This document shows, piece by piece, positions 55,390 through 64,000 of a DNA stretch of 64,000 bases. The translations under genes and the position numbers were made by a program. How positions within the stretch are numbered: the first letter of the stretch is position 1; the number at the start of each line of letters is the position of its first letter. A model generated the notes under the pieces. The model searched no databases. It saw only the letters and a program-made list of their open reading frames with translations, and was not told the origin of the DNA. Origin of the DNA: an uncultured Phycisphaerales bacterium (GTDB lineage: Bacteria > Planctomycetota > Phycisphaerae > Phycisphaerales > SM1A02); the NCBI GenBank assembly GCA_905480395.1, contig CAJQQE010000018.1:1-64000 (forward strand), read 5' to 3'.

Positions 55390-57120
55390 ATGAGTAACCA
55401 CGATCCCGAGCGTCGACGACTCCTCATCTCCACCGCCACGCTCGCCGCGCTACCACTGGCGGCCGCCACGGCGGCCGTTCAAGGGGGTCGCCCCATCGAC
55501 CAGCAGGAAGAACCAGAGCCGAACGCTTGGCCGGGCGCACCGGACGATGCCGCCGTCACGCCAGCGATCATCGCCGCCGCCGAGCGACTCGCCGGCGTGA
55601 CATTCACCGACGACGAACGCGCGACGATTGCCAGGACCATTGGCGAGCAGATGGCAATCTTCGCCGCCAGGGTTGACGCTGGCGCGATGCCCAATGAGCT
55701 GGCCCCCGCCACCGTCTTCCGCGCCATGCCACCGGGTCGAGCCCTCGACCCAGCGACCTCGACGGGAAACCCCGAGTTGGTCGCGGCGAATCCCGGCCCC
55801 CTCCCCAATGACGAGGCGGCGATCGCGTTCTCCACCGTCGCAGATCTGTGCACGTGGATGCGAAGAGGCGAACTCACCAGCGAACGGCTCACCCGGATCT
55901 ACCTTGATCGAATCGAACGGATTGATCCAAAACTCGAGTGCATGATCACCGTCACCGGCGAGCGAGCGCTCCAGCAAGCTCGCCACGCGGATTCCGAGCG
56001 GAAGCAAGGTCGAGATCGGGGGCCGCTTCACGGAATTCCCTACGGTGCCAAAGACATCCTCGACGTCGCGGACGTGAAAGCCACCTGGGGTGCGACGCCA
56101 TTCAAGGATCGAGTCGGATCAATCACCGCCACCGTGATCGAAAAACTCGACCAAGCCGGGGCGGTGATGCTGGGGAAGACCTCGGTTGGCGCGTTGGCCT
56201 ACGGTGACATCTGGTTCGGTGGACGAACCAACAACCCTTGGAATCTAAAGCAGGGTTCCAGTGGATCAAGCGCCGGAAGCGCCAGCGGAACAGTCGGCGG
56301 TCTGATGGCCTTCGGGCTCGGCACCGAGACGCTCGGGTCGATCATTTCACCCGCGATGGTCTGCGGCGCGACGGGCCTTCGCCCGACCTTTGGACGAGTC
56401 TCCAAGGCGGGCGCCATGAGCCTCTGCTGGTCCCTCGACAAAATCGGACCGATCTGTCGAAGCGTCAACGACACGGCCCTGGTTCTCGCGGCCATCAACG
56501 GCCTCGACACCCGCGACCCGTCAAGCGTGGGCATTCCTTTTGCGCACGATGCAAAACAAGGCGTCAAGGGTCTTCGCGTCGGATGGAATCCGGCCTGGTT
56601 TGAGGGCGCGAATCCCGCTGACCGAGCCGCGATCGAACATCTCCGTGAGGCCGGCTGCGAACTCGTCGAGGTCGAACTTCCGGATCTTCCCTACGAGACG
56701 CTCCTCATACCGCTCTATGCCGAAGCCGCGGCCGCCTTCGAATCATTGACTCGATCCGGCGACGATGACTTAATGACTTGGCAGTCGCCGCAAGCCTGGC
56801 CGAACACGTTTCGACGAAGCTGGTTCATCCCGGCCATTGAGTTGGTGCAGGCCGACCGGGTGCGACGACAAGTCATGGATGCCATGGCCGAGATCATGGA
56901 TAGTGTCGACGCACTCGCCACGCCCGCATTCGCCGCCAACCTGCTGCTGATCACCAACGCCACCGGCCACCCGGCGCTGGTGCAACCGATCGCCTTCGAC
57001 GATGGACGCCCGCATGGCTTCACTCTGATTGGCCGGCTGTTCGACGAAGGAACGATCTGCAGGCTCGGTCGAGCGCTCGAAGCGCGGTGCGACGTGGCCA
57101 ACCAGCACCCCACGCTTTGA
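55390..57120 (+). CDS. exported amidase-signature hydrolase
   Basis: The 576-residue protein begins with a twin-arginine-like signal (ERRRLLISTATLAALPLAA). The amidase-signature domain has the catalytic lysine K221 in PYGAKDI, the Gly/Ser loop GSSGSSAGSASG (residues 289-300) and the nucleophile region GTETLGSIISPA with S317. The usual DTGGS is replaced by TETLGS, but the Ser is kept. It should hydrolyse an amide in the periplasm; the substrate is unknown. Residues 30-150 are a family-specific, proline-rich lead. Confidence 0.9.
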   Translation: MSNHDPERRRLLISTATLAALPLAAATAAVQGGRPIDQQEEPEPNAWPGAPDDAAVTPAIIAAAERLAGVTFTDDERATIARTIGEQMAIFAARVDAGAMPNELAPATVFRAMPPGRALDPATSTGNPELVAANPGPLPNDEAAIAFSTVADLCTWMRRGELTSERLTRIYLDRIERIDPKLECMITVTGERALQQARHADSERKQGRDRGPLHGIPYGAKDILDVADVKATWGATPFKDRVGSITATVIEKLDQAGAVMLGKTSVGALAYGDIWFGGRTNNPWNLKQGSSGSSAGSASGTVGGLMAFGLGTETLGSIISPAMVCGATGLRPTFGRVSKAGAMSLCWSLDKIGPICRSVNDTALVLAAINGLDTRDPSSVGIPFAHDAKQGVKGLRVGWNPAWFEGANPADRAAIEHLREAGCELVEVELPDLPYETLLIPLYAEAAAAFESLTRSGDDDLMTWQSPQAWPNTFRRSWFIPAIELVQADRVRRQVMDAMAEIMDSVDALATPAFAANLLLITNATGHPALVQPIAFDDGRPHGFTLIGRLFDEGTICRLGRALEARCDVANQHPTL

Positions 57121-57169
57121 GCCTCACTGATTCTTTGACCACCGCTCCCGCGAACGGATTCTTTTCCTT

Positions 57170-58093
57170 ATGAACGCCGACGCGAACCGCCCCAATCACC
57201 GACCCGCGACCCTCGGCGGACGCGTCCTTCGCCGCATCGCCACTGGCGCCGCGCGGGTCACCGGCCTTCGACATCGCTCGGATTTGGGGTGGCCGCGATT
57301 TGAAGGAGGGCCGATCGGCGAGGGCGTACCGATCGTCTTAGTTCATGGATTCGGCGTCGACGGACTGACCATGCTCCAGTTGGCACGGCGACTGGCACGA
57401 AAGCACCACGTCGTGGTGCCAGACCTACCGGGTTTCGGAATTCATCCGGATCACGATCCAAAGATCATCGACTTCGAATTCTTCCTTGCGGCGATCGATG
57501 ATCTTATTGCGACCTTGAATCTCGACCCACCCGTCTTGGTTGGCTCGAGCATGGGCGGTGCCATCGCGGGAGGCTACGCGGCATCTCGACCCTCCGCGGT
57601 GCCCGGACTCGTCGTCATCGGACCGGCGGGAATCGAACCGCCGATTGATACCGAAGTCTTTGCCGCGGCCAAACGGGATGAACATCTCCTCCGCGTAGAC
57701 TCCGTCGCTTCATTCGAACGGATATACGCCCTGAACTTCACGCGACCGCCATGGATGCCGAGATTCATGAAACGAGTCGTCGCGGCCGAGGCCGCGGCTC
57801 GCGCCGAAGATCACGAGATCATCCTGCGAAACCTTGAGGATCTGATGCTTGGTACCGCGGACCGATTCACCGACATCGCATGTCCCACCGAGATCATCTG
57901 GGGGGCCGACGACCGAATCATTCATCCATCGGCGGCCGCCTGCTGGCAAGACGCCATTTCCTCGGCGACCACCACGATCATCAAGGACGCCGGACACTCC
58001 ACGATGGTTGAGAAGCCTGATGCCGTCGCCGCCATCATCGAACAACTCATGCAGCGCCTCAACGGCGCCGAGCGAGCGAATCAACCCCGGTGA
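57170..58093 (+). CDS. alpha/beta hydrolase
   Basis: The 307-residue enzyme has an oxyanion loop VPIVLVHGFGVDG near residues 53-65, the nucleophile elbow VGSSMGG with S127, an acid in IIWGADDRIIHP and the catalytic His in KDAGHSTMVEKPD. A lid region around residues 170-215 is specific. This arrangement fits the large MhpC-like group (lipases, esterases, C-C hydrolases); substrate unknown. It has no signal peptide. It follows the amidase by 49 bases and converges with the amidohydrolase-like gene. Confidence 0.9.
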   Translation: MNADANRPNHRPATLGGRVLRRIATGAARVTGLRHRSDLGWPRFEGGPIGEGVPIVLVHGFGVDGLTMLQLARRLARKHHVVVPDLPGFGIHPDHDPKIIDFEFFLAAIDDLIATLNLDPPVLVGSSMGGAIAGGYAASRPSAVPGLVVIGPAGIEPPIDTEVFAAAKRDEHLLRVDSVASFERIYALNFTRPPWMPRFMKRVVAAEAAARAEDHEIILRNLEDLMLGTADRFTDIACPTEIIWGADDRIIHPSAAACWQDAISSATTTIIKDAGHSTMVEKPDAVAAIIEQLMQRLNGAERANQPR

Positions 58094-58095
58094 AC

Positions 58096-59799
58096 TCAGT
58101 TCAACGGTGCCCGCCCGACCGCGGGCGTTTCGTCGAGCCAGATCGGATCGATTCCCACTTCGAAACGAACCCTCGCTGGGCGACCTTCGCGGAAGGCGAC
58201 CGTGGCAACGCCCGCCAGTCGCGGCGGAGTCGCATCGAGATCGAAGATTTCCAGCTCCCATACCCGCTCGAAACCTTCGAAACATGGCGGGCAAGAATCT
58301 GGATCAACGGGCGTGAATCGAAACCGACGCGGACCCAAGCCGATCGGCCCTGAACCATAAAGTAATTCCTGAGCGTCAAACTCGATGATGCCCGTGGATG
58401 CCATCATCAGGTCACGACGAACGTCTAGGTCAATCGCAAGGTCGACGATCGGAACGCCATTCGGTCCCGGTGAATCTGGGGTCATTCGAGGGCGGTCGGC
58501 GATTTGGAGATCGACCCGGAGGCCGTCATCATCGGGCGTTGTCGTGAGATGGAAGGAGTCTGGCGGCCCGGTGTATGTGAGATCGAGATTCGGCCGCCCT
58601 TCCGCCGGCTCGCTCACGATCGAACCAACGGTTCGATCAAAGCGTGGACGGCCGGTGCGGGTCGCAAAGTCCTGTTGACCGACCTCCCCGGCCGCCACGG
58701 ATCCTCCGTAGACCTGGCCCTGCGTGCTGTTCAGCCAACGCCGCAGCGGTGGCGACCACTCGCCTTCGGGTTGTTCCGCCGCGATCTGTTGCCGCATGTC
58801 CGCGCCTCGAACGGATGCTTCTCGTAGTACCAGCAGTTCCGCTCGGCGAAGGACTCGGTCACCGACCACCACCGCGAATGGTTCGAGCACGGCACGAGGG
58901 TCGTCGATGGGATTGGAATCAAGCACCAGGAGTTTGTTAGGTGATCCCTTTTTGACCACGCCCAGATTCGGACGCCCAATGGCGGCCGCCGGTGCACGGG
59001 TGAGTGTCGCAAGCAGGCCGATGTGGTCTTCGCCGGCGTTGACTCGATCTCTGAGCACGGACGCGTACACGTCGATCAGTTGGCCCGAGGTCGGGATCGT
59101 GATGAGATCTTCCGCGGGCGTCGTATCCTCGCCCGCAAAAGGTAGAAGGTCGGAAGCCGCGATCTCCCGGTCCTTGGTTCGGGCGGTGAGGCAACGGCCA
59201 TCGGGTGAATCGACCATCTTCTTCGGCACGATCACCCCGCCGATGCCAGACAGCAGGGCATCGATCATCCGCCCGCCTTCCAACCACGCACCAATCTCCG
59301 CGGAGTCGCCACCACCCACGATCAACGGGGCTGCCATGACGAACCGACCACGACCCGTGACCACGACGTCGCTCTGGAGAAGGACAAAGTTCGCGGCTGG
59401 AACGATTCCGGAGACCCGACCATCTTGGATGACCACCGTTGACTCTTCGAGCACCATCGCTTCCCAGACCCCAGACTTCCCCATGACAAAATCTGTGAGG
59501 ACGGTGGTTCCAGTGATCACGAGCCTCGATGCGGCGGGATCCGGAGCAGCCTCCGGCGCCGTTGGAACGGCAGACCCTTCGAGGATTTCCTTGCCATCCG
59601 AGATCTCCGCGGCGACAACTTCTGGTTCGGCGGCTGGAGGCGTCACATCCTGCCAACACCCCTGAGCGGACACCATCCCAGCGAGTGCCATCCCAAGGGC
59701 AAGACGAGGAACGCGTTGGGCGAACGTTGGCAGATTCCCGAACTGCGGCCGGAGCGATCGATCGCCAGAGTATGTTGCGATGGTTTGGTGGTGGAGCAT
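58096..59799 (-). CDS. lipoprotein resembling an amidohydrolase that has lost its active site
   Basis: The 567-residue protein has an export signal ending AGMVSAQGC, probably a lipoprotein. Residues 90-320 show the frame of imidazolonepropionase-like amidohydrolases: VITGTTVLTD, STVVIQDGRVSGIVPA, then TRAPAAAIGRPNLGVVKKGS and PNKLLVLDSNPIDDP. The HxH motif after the first part, and the barrel that holds the other metal ligands, are missing or collapsed, so it is probably not catalytic. A C-terminal domain (about 410-567) is beta-rich and unassigned. It diverges from the penicillin-acylase-like gene. Confidence 0.72.
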   Translation of the reverse strand: MLHHQTIATYSGDRSLRPQFGNLPTFAQRVPRLALGMALAGMVSAQGCWQDVTPPAAEPEVVAAEISDGKEILEGSAVPTAPEAAPDPAASRLVITGTTVLTDFVMGKSGVWEAMVLEESTVVIQDGRVSGIVPAANFVLLQSDVVVTGRGRFVMAAPLIVGGGDSAEIGAWLEGGRMIDALLSGIGGVIVPKKMVDSPDGRCLTARTKDREIAASDLLPFAGEDTTPAEDLITIPTSGQLIDVYASVLRDRVNAGEDHIGLLATLTRAPAAAIGRPNLGVVKKGSPNKLLVLDSNPIDDPRAVLEPFAVVVGDRVLRRAELLVLREASVRGADMRQQIAAEQPEGEWSPPLRRWLNSTQGQVYGGSVAAGEVGQQDFATRTGRPRFDRTVGSIVSEPAEGRPNLDLTYTGPPDSFHLTTTPDDDGLRVDLQIADRPRMTPDSPGPNGVPIVDLAIDLDVRRDLMMASTGIIEFDAQELLYGSGPIGLGPRRFRFTPVDPDSCPPCFEGFERVWELEIFDLDATPPRLAGVATVAFREGRPARVRFEVGIDPIWLDETPAVGRAPLN

Positions 59800-59853
59800 G
59801 TCTGCATGCTACGGTCCCCTATGACATCGCAGCCTCGGTTTAGGAGATTCGCC

Positions 59854-62193
59854 ATGCCAAATTTACGCCGCCAGCCACTGACCCTTGCCATCTCGATCAT
59901 GGCGGTCTTTGTCCTACCACCGCCCGAAGCTCGCGCGGGTATCGAAAACGGCGTCCCGGTCGGGCAGTTGGCCGCTCCGGTGCGAATCGAGCTGGATGCT
60001 CACGCGATGCCGAGCATCGCCGCTACCGCCCAGGATGATGCGATGGCCGGACTGGGATTCATGCATGCCCGTGATCGAATGATGCAGATGGACCTCTCCC
60101 GCCGGAAAGCCGCCGGAGAACTCGCCGCACTCATCGGCCCCCCCATGGTGGCCATCGATCGCCCGAATGCGATTCGACGGAGACGCGCGATCGCCGAACG
60201 CATTGTCTCGGAACTCCGACCCCAAGAACAACGTCTTCTCGACGCCTATACGGCGGGTGTGAATGCGGCGATTTCCAACTTCGATCGCGTTCCTGTCGAA
60301 TACCGACTTTTGAATACAAAGCCCGCCGAGTGGCAACCCGCCGACTCCATTCTGGTCATGCTCACCCTCTTCGACGCGCTTCAAGACAACGCCAGACGCG
60401 AACCCCAAGTTGGCGCCCTTCGAAAATTGGTCGAACCGGAAACCGCGGAATGGCTTCTCACCGTCGCTGGCCGTTGGGACGCGCTGCTCATCGAGCCCGA
60501 TGGGTCGGAGTTCATTCTCGAGCCACCCACGACCGGCATCTCGCGTGGCCCGACGCCTCGCCGTCGCCATTCCACACCCCCCTTGCCCATGGATGAACTC
60601 CATCTTGGTTCGAACAGCTTCGCCGTGGCAGGCAGTCGAACCGATGACGGGCGTGCGATCCTCGCCAACGACCCTCACCTGCGATATTCCGCGCCGGGAA
60701 TCTGGTATCCCGCCGCACTCTCATGGCCGAATGTCGACATGGCCGGCGTTTCGATACCGGGAATTCCGGGAATTCCGATCGGCGCCACCGAATCGATCGC
60801 CTGGGGAATGACCAATACCACCGGCGACTTCGAGGACATGGTCCTCATTGACGTCGACCCTGCAAATCCAGATCGCTACCGAATCCCTGGGGGATGGGAG
60901 AACTTCGACGATCAAACAGTCAAGATCGAGGTCCGCGGTGCGAAACCAATCTCCGTGGTGAGCCGATGGTCACGATGGGGCCCGGTCCTGATGGACACCG
61001 GTTGGACCGACGCGCCGGTCAGCCTGCTGCGTGTCTCGGATCAGCCTGGCGCCGTGAATCTCAGCCTGATGGATCTCCCGGAAGCTCGAGACGTCGAGTC
61101 CGGACTCGATGTCGCGGCTCGTTGGTACGGGCCGTCCCAGAATGTTCTCATCGCTGATCACACCGGTCGGATCGGCTGGACCTTGAGCGGCTGGATTCCG
61201 AACCGACGTGGATATGACGGCCGAAGTCCGATGATCCATGATGCCACCCACGGCTGGTTCGGTCCGCTCTCCGAAGATCAACGACCCCGATTGATCGATC
61301 CCGCATCCGGGTTTCTTTTCACCGCGAATAACCGGCTGGTCCCGCTCCGAGAAGCGGCACCGATCGGAAAAGTCTGGGCGGATGGGGGTCGAGCGTGGCG
61401 GATTCGCCGCGATCTCGAATCAAAGGCCCTGGTTTCCGAACTCGACCTTCTCGCCATTCAACTCGACGAGACGGTGCAACGTTTTCTTCCCTATCGCGAT
61501 CTCCTGATCGAAGTCTTGACCGACCTGCCGGCAAGTCCCGGACGCAATCTGGTTCTAGAGTTGGTTCGCTCCTGGGATGGCCGCGCCTCGCTCGAGAACA
61601 CCGCGCTCCCGGCGGTGGCGACGTTCAGAAGGGAAGTCATCGGACGGACCCAGATGATGTTGCTTGATCGGGCCAATCCCGTGGGATTAGACGATGACCC
61701 CCGGCGTCGCCAAGCGGCCTCAGCGATCGGAGAGAACATCACACTCGCCGTCCTCGAGCGCCGCAATCCACGGTTCTTCCCGACGGACGCCGCCTGGCAC
61801 GACGTGGTCCGACCGGCCGCGGAGGCGGCGATCACCGCCTATCTCGCAGATCCAACGACCCCGTGGGGCGAGCAGAACCGAGGGCGATTCGCCCACCCCC
61901 TTGGAATGGCGCATCCTCTGGTCGGCACTCGGTTCGACCTTCCCACCGTGCCGCAATCTGGACACTGGGGCGCGATTCGGGTTCAGTCTCAAAACGCTGG
62001 TGCGTCCGCGCGAATGATCGCCTCACCTTCCCATCGAGCGGCGGCGATCTTGACGGTTCCCGGAGGCCAGTCCGGCGATCCAGAGTCTTCGCACTATTCG
62101 GATCGCCACGCGGCGTGGGCTGCGGGAGCGCCTTCTCCCTTGCTCCCGGGACCCGCGGTCGAGGTCATCAGTCTCACCCCGACGGCACCCTGA
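59854..62193 (+). CDS. penicillin-acylase-like (S45) Ntn hydrolase, exported
   Basis: The 779-residue precursor has a signal peptide (LTLAISIMAVFVLPPPEARA), an alpha-subunit part (GLGFMHARDRMMQMDLSRRK is a family hallmark) and a spacer. The beta subunit would start at S253 in HLGSNSFAVAG after self-cleavage. Later motifs ILANDPHLRYSAPGIWYPA and GIPGIPIGATESIAWGMTNT confirm the family. Members cleave amide bonds of acylated compounds such as acyl-homoserine lactones or beta-lactam side chains. The start at 59854 has AGGAG seven bases upstream. It acts in the periplasm. Confidence 0.93.
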   Translation: MPNLRRQPLTLAISIMAVFVLPPPEARAGIENGVPVGQLAAPVRIELDAHAMPSIAATAQDDAMAGLGFMHARDRMMQMDLSRRKAAGELAALIGPPMVAIDRPNAIRRRRAIAERIVSELRPQEQRLLDAYTAGVNAAISNFDRVPVEYRLLNTKPAEWQPADSILVMLTLFDALQDNARREPQVGALRKLVEPETAEWLLTVAGRWDALLIEPDGSEFILEPPTTGISRGPTPRRRHSTPPLPMDELHLGSNSFAVAGSRTDDGRAILANDPHLRYSAPGIWYPAALSWPNVDMAGVSIPGIPGIPIGATESIAWGMTNTTGDFEDMVLIDVDPANPDRYRIPGGWENFDDQTVKIEVRGAKPISVVSRWSRWGPVLMDTGWTDAPVSLLRVSDQPGAVNLSLMDLPEARDVESGLDVAARWYGPSQNVLIADHTGRIGWTLSGWIPNRRGYDGRSPMIHDATHGWFGPLSEDQRPRLIDPASGFLFTANNRLVPLREAAPIGKVWADGGRAWRIRRDLESKALVSELDLLAIQLDETVQRFLPYRDLLIEVLTDLPASPGRNLVLELVRSWDGRASLENTALPAVATFRREVIGRTQMMLLDRANPVGLDDDPRRRQAASAIGENITLAVLERRNPRFFPTDAAWHDVVRPAAEAAITAYLADPTTPWGEQNRGRFAHPLGMAHPLVGTRFDLPTVPQSGHWGAIRVQSQNAGASARMIASPSHRAAAILTVPGGQSGDPESSHYSDRHAAWAAGAPSPLLPGPAVEVISLTPTAP

Positions 62194-62235
62194 ACGCCGA
62201 TTGCCCCAAAACATCACACGCTTGAAACGGCGCGA

Positions 62236-63105
62236 CTAATCGTCGAGCCCTTTGAAAGCCCGCCATCGCTGCAATGTCTTAGTGTCGCGGTTTTGTCTCA
62301 AAATCGAATTCCGAATATCGCCGAGTCGGGTCTTGGCGCCGACGACCAACCATCGCCGAATCTTCTTTGCCGACATTCCGAGATTCTCGGTGTAACGCGC
62401 GACCAATTGGCCGAGCAGTTCTGCCTCGAGATCATCTTGCTTGAGAATGCGTTGCTCCCACATCGCCTGCTCATGACAAGGCTTGTCGCGATAGACGTTG
62501 CGTCGAGCCGACGCGTTAAACTTGATGCTCGCCAGTCTGAGTGACCCCTGAAACTCGTGCCCCCCTTCAACCAGACGGTCCCACATGGACTCCTGCGGAA
62601 TGGCCCCGCACTCGACATGAGGGATCCAGCCACCCACATCCAGTCCCGCCTGCCGACGGTGCATGACGCAGGACGGCGTCATCCAGTCGCCCGGCCGGTA
62701 TCCCGAGGCGCTCGTGCTGCCCAGTTCGACGCGGCCATTCGGATTAACCATGAAACAAAGACCATTCACGCACGTGGCACCGCGGTCGATCTCCGCGAGC
62801 ATCGATTCGAGGGCATGCGGCAGATAGAGATCATCGTGATTGAGGTAGGCCACGACCTCGCAGTTTGTCTGCTCGATCGCGTGCTGATTTGGAATCGCTT
62901 GATCGCCGGCGTTCTGGGGCAAGTTCTCCCAGATCACCCGCGGATCTCCGATCGTTGAGATCACCTCCGCCGAGTCATCCGTACATCCGTCTCCGACGAC
63001 TCGCAATTCGAAATCGCCCATCGTTTGCCGAAGGACGCTTCGGATCGAGAAGGGGAGGACACTACTCCAGTTGTAGGTCGGAATGATCACACAGACGCGC
63101 GGCAT
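62236..63105 (-). CDS. family 2 glycosyltransferase
   Basis: The 289-residue GT-A enzyme begins VCVIIPTYNWSSVLPFSIRS, then FELRVVGDGCTDDSAEVI. The metal-binding motif is YLNHDDLYLPHALESM (DD form). Residues past 200 are basic with no membrane span, so it is cytosolic or weakly bound to the membrane. It lies 16 bases after the epimerase-like gene, forming a small surface-sugar unit. The acceptor is unknown. Confidence 0.9.
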   Translation of the reverse strand: MPRVCVIIPTYNWSSVLPFSIRSVLRQTMGDFELRVVGDGCTDDSAEVISTIGDPRVIWENLPQNAGDQAIPNQHAIEQTNCEVVAYLNHDDLYLPHALESMLAEIDRGATCVNGLCFMVNPNGRVELGSTSASGYRPGDWMTPSCVMHRRQAGLDVGGWIPHVECGAIPQESMWDRLVEGGHEFQGSLRLASIKFNASARRNVYRDKPCHEQAMWEQRILKQDDLEAELLGQLVARYTENLGMSAKKIRRWLVVGAKTRLGDIRNSILRQNRDTKTLQRWRAFKGLDD

Positions 63106-63121
63106 TCGATCCTCCGGAATC

Positions 63122-63679
63122 TCAAGGGAATTGATACGGAATCACATCATTTTCGAGGGGAAGCAATTCCTTGTCCGGTTCCGCATGCTGGTAAGCACGG
63201 GTGGGATGATTCAAGAAAATAGCCTCTTCCGTACTCGACAGATTCCAAGCCGCATGCCAGACCCCGATCGGAATGACCAACAAGATGGGGTTGCGCGGTC
63301 CAAGGACGAAGTGGTTCAAGACGCCACAAGTCGGCGAACCCTCGCGATCATCGTAGAGCGACCATCGGAGATCACCCCGAACACCAACCACTCGATCTGT
63401 ATTCTTCGCGTGCCTCACCCACCCTTTGACGACGCCAGGTCGAACCATTGCGACTTCGGTAAAGGTCACTGGCAAGTCATCAATCCCCCAGCGTGCATCC
63501 CAAGCCTCCATCACCGATCCTCTCGAATCGAGAATTGGCTGAAGCCGGCGGACGATGACATCATGAATCTGTCTTTGCAGGGACACACCATCCGCATTGA
63601 CGGTCGCCGGAATCAAGACCGGGGCGGCAGGGTCCAGTTCAAACTCATTCCGATCATATTTTGATCTCTTCGCGCTCAT
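63122..63679 (-). CDS. RmlC-like cupin (dTDP-4-dehydrorhamnose 3,5-epimerase family)
   Basis: The 185-residue protein shows the RmlC-type core in altered form: FTEVAMVRPGVVKGWVRHAK, then DRVVGVRGDLRWSLYDDREG, then NPILLVIPIGVWHAAWNLSS and IFLNHPTRAYQH. In RmlC the catalytic His lies in the RGxHxQ motif; the equivalent here is KGWVRH, as in dTDP-hexose isomerase-like relatives (FdtA/WxcM-like). It probably modifies a nucleotide sugar or helps its transfer. It precedes the glycosyltransferase on the minus strand. Confidence 0.8.
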   Translation of the reverse strand: MSAKRSKYDRNEFELDPAAPVLIPATVNADGVSLQRQIHDVIVRRLQPILDSRGSVMEAWDARWGIDDLPVTFTEVAMVRPGVVKGWVRHAKNTDRVVGVRGDLRWSLYDDREGSPTCGVLNHFVLGPRNPILLVIPIGVWHAAWNLSSTEEAIFLNHPTRAYQHAEPDKELLPLENDVIPYQFP

Positions 63680-63889
63680 GAGTATTCTTCAATCAAAGGC
63701 CAACGAACGGCGAACATCCGATCTTCTTCGCCACTTCAAACTACTAGCACAACTGTGATGAAACGATACCTTTAAGCGTTTTATCTCAAACAAAATCCGA
63801 GGCCTTGAACAAATGCCGAATCCGATAAGAACGCGTCTGAATTCTCGAAGACCGGAAGTTGTCAAAGACGGATCAGGATCGTCGTTCGT
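63680..63889. other. AT-richer intergenic stretch
   Basis: No gene is seen in these 210 bases. Base composition drops towards A/T compared with the flanks, as in a promoter region for the epimerase-glycosyltransferase unit. No clear -35/-10 pair or terminator was found. Confidence 0.4.
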
Positions 63890-64000
63890 TCAGCGGGTCG
63901 GGGTGATTGCTTCCCAGTTGATCACGAGAATCATCGGCGTACCCGGCGCTTCGAGAACCTCCAGCGGAATCACCACCGAAACCACGCCTCGCTTTTCGCG
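63890..64000 (-). CDS. C-terminal 36 residues of a protein cut by the window edge
   Basis: The minus strand is open from the right edge to a TGA whose complement lies at 63890-63892. The visible end reads GVVSVVIPLEVLEAPGTPMI and LVINWEAITPTR, which is clearly protein-like and matches local codon use. Too little is visible to name a family. It lies upstream of the epimerase gene on the same strand. Confidence 0.6.
   Translation of the reverse strand, partial: REKRGVVSVVIPLEVLEAPGTPMILVINWEAITPTR

Noticed and set aside
1-64000. CRISPR arrays, tRNA and rRNA genes, insertion sequences
   Set aside because: Looked for regular spaced repeats, GGTTCGA-type tRNA arms outside genes, and transposase-like proteins; none found by eye.

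Overview
The window looks like chromosomal DNA of a planctomycete, most likely from the class Phycisphaerae. The evidence is high GC, C-terminal dockerin-like tails (forms of DLNGDGVVNGADLGLLLGAW), prepilin-like proteins with a conserved [20 protein letters not shown] head, many long secreted proteins, and an AroD-AroE fusion. This placement comes from protein style alone; no rRNA or tRNA gene was seen. The density is about one gene per kb, and I saw no phage, insertion sequence, CRISPR or plasmid functions.

Layout. 0-9 kb: an ABA4-like membrane protein with a membrane partner, a CDF metal transporter, a lipoprotein overlapping a secreted DUF5117-type zinc metalloprotease, and secreted proteins including a DUF1080 protein. 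9-14 kb (minus): a SecD-P1-like lipoprotein, chorismate synthase, a kinase-aminotransferase fusion and an FkbM methyltransferase. 14-22 kb: an SDR enzyme, an AroD-AroE fusion, a 2-hydroxyacid dehydrogenase, phenylalanine hydroxylase and Xaa-Pro peptidase. Aromatic synthesis (aroDE, aroC) and aromatic breakdown (phhA) therefore lie within 10 kb. 22-27 kb: small membrane protein, glycosyltransferase, thiC under a TPP riboswitch, and a divergent serine/threonine-dehydratase-like enzyme.

27-36 kb (minus) is rich in exported proteins: two paralogous secreted proteins, a Cys-rich protein and an FG-GAP protein, all with dockerin-like tails, then a TPR/gluzincin protein coupled to a LolA-like protein. 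36-46 kb is mostly housekeeping: RidA, a RibBA whose second domain has lost its zinc cysteines, an M42-like peptidase, an SGNH hydrolase with a dockerin-like tail, argS, upp, a solitary DNA methyltransferase, a PduO-type adenosyltransferase and a glycosylasparaginase.

46-50 kb holds tandem prepilin-like genes behind an unusually structured non-coding region. 50-54 kb holds groES, a 66-codon ORF and groEL, preceded by a degenerate receiver protein. 54-64 kb holds asnS, a DUF2892 protein, an exported amidase, an alpha/beta hydrolase, a divergent pair (degenerate amidohydrolase and penicillin-acylase-like hydrolase), and a minus-strand sugar cluster (glycosyltransferase plus RmlC-like epimerase).

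The least explained parts are the dockerin-tailed protein set, the hairpin-rich leader of the prepilin-like genes, and several proteins that keep a known fold but have lost key residues (RibBA, amidohydrolase, receiver). I could not identify a complete, clearly new multi-gene system.
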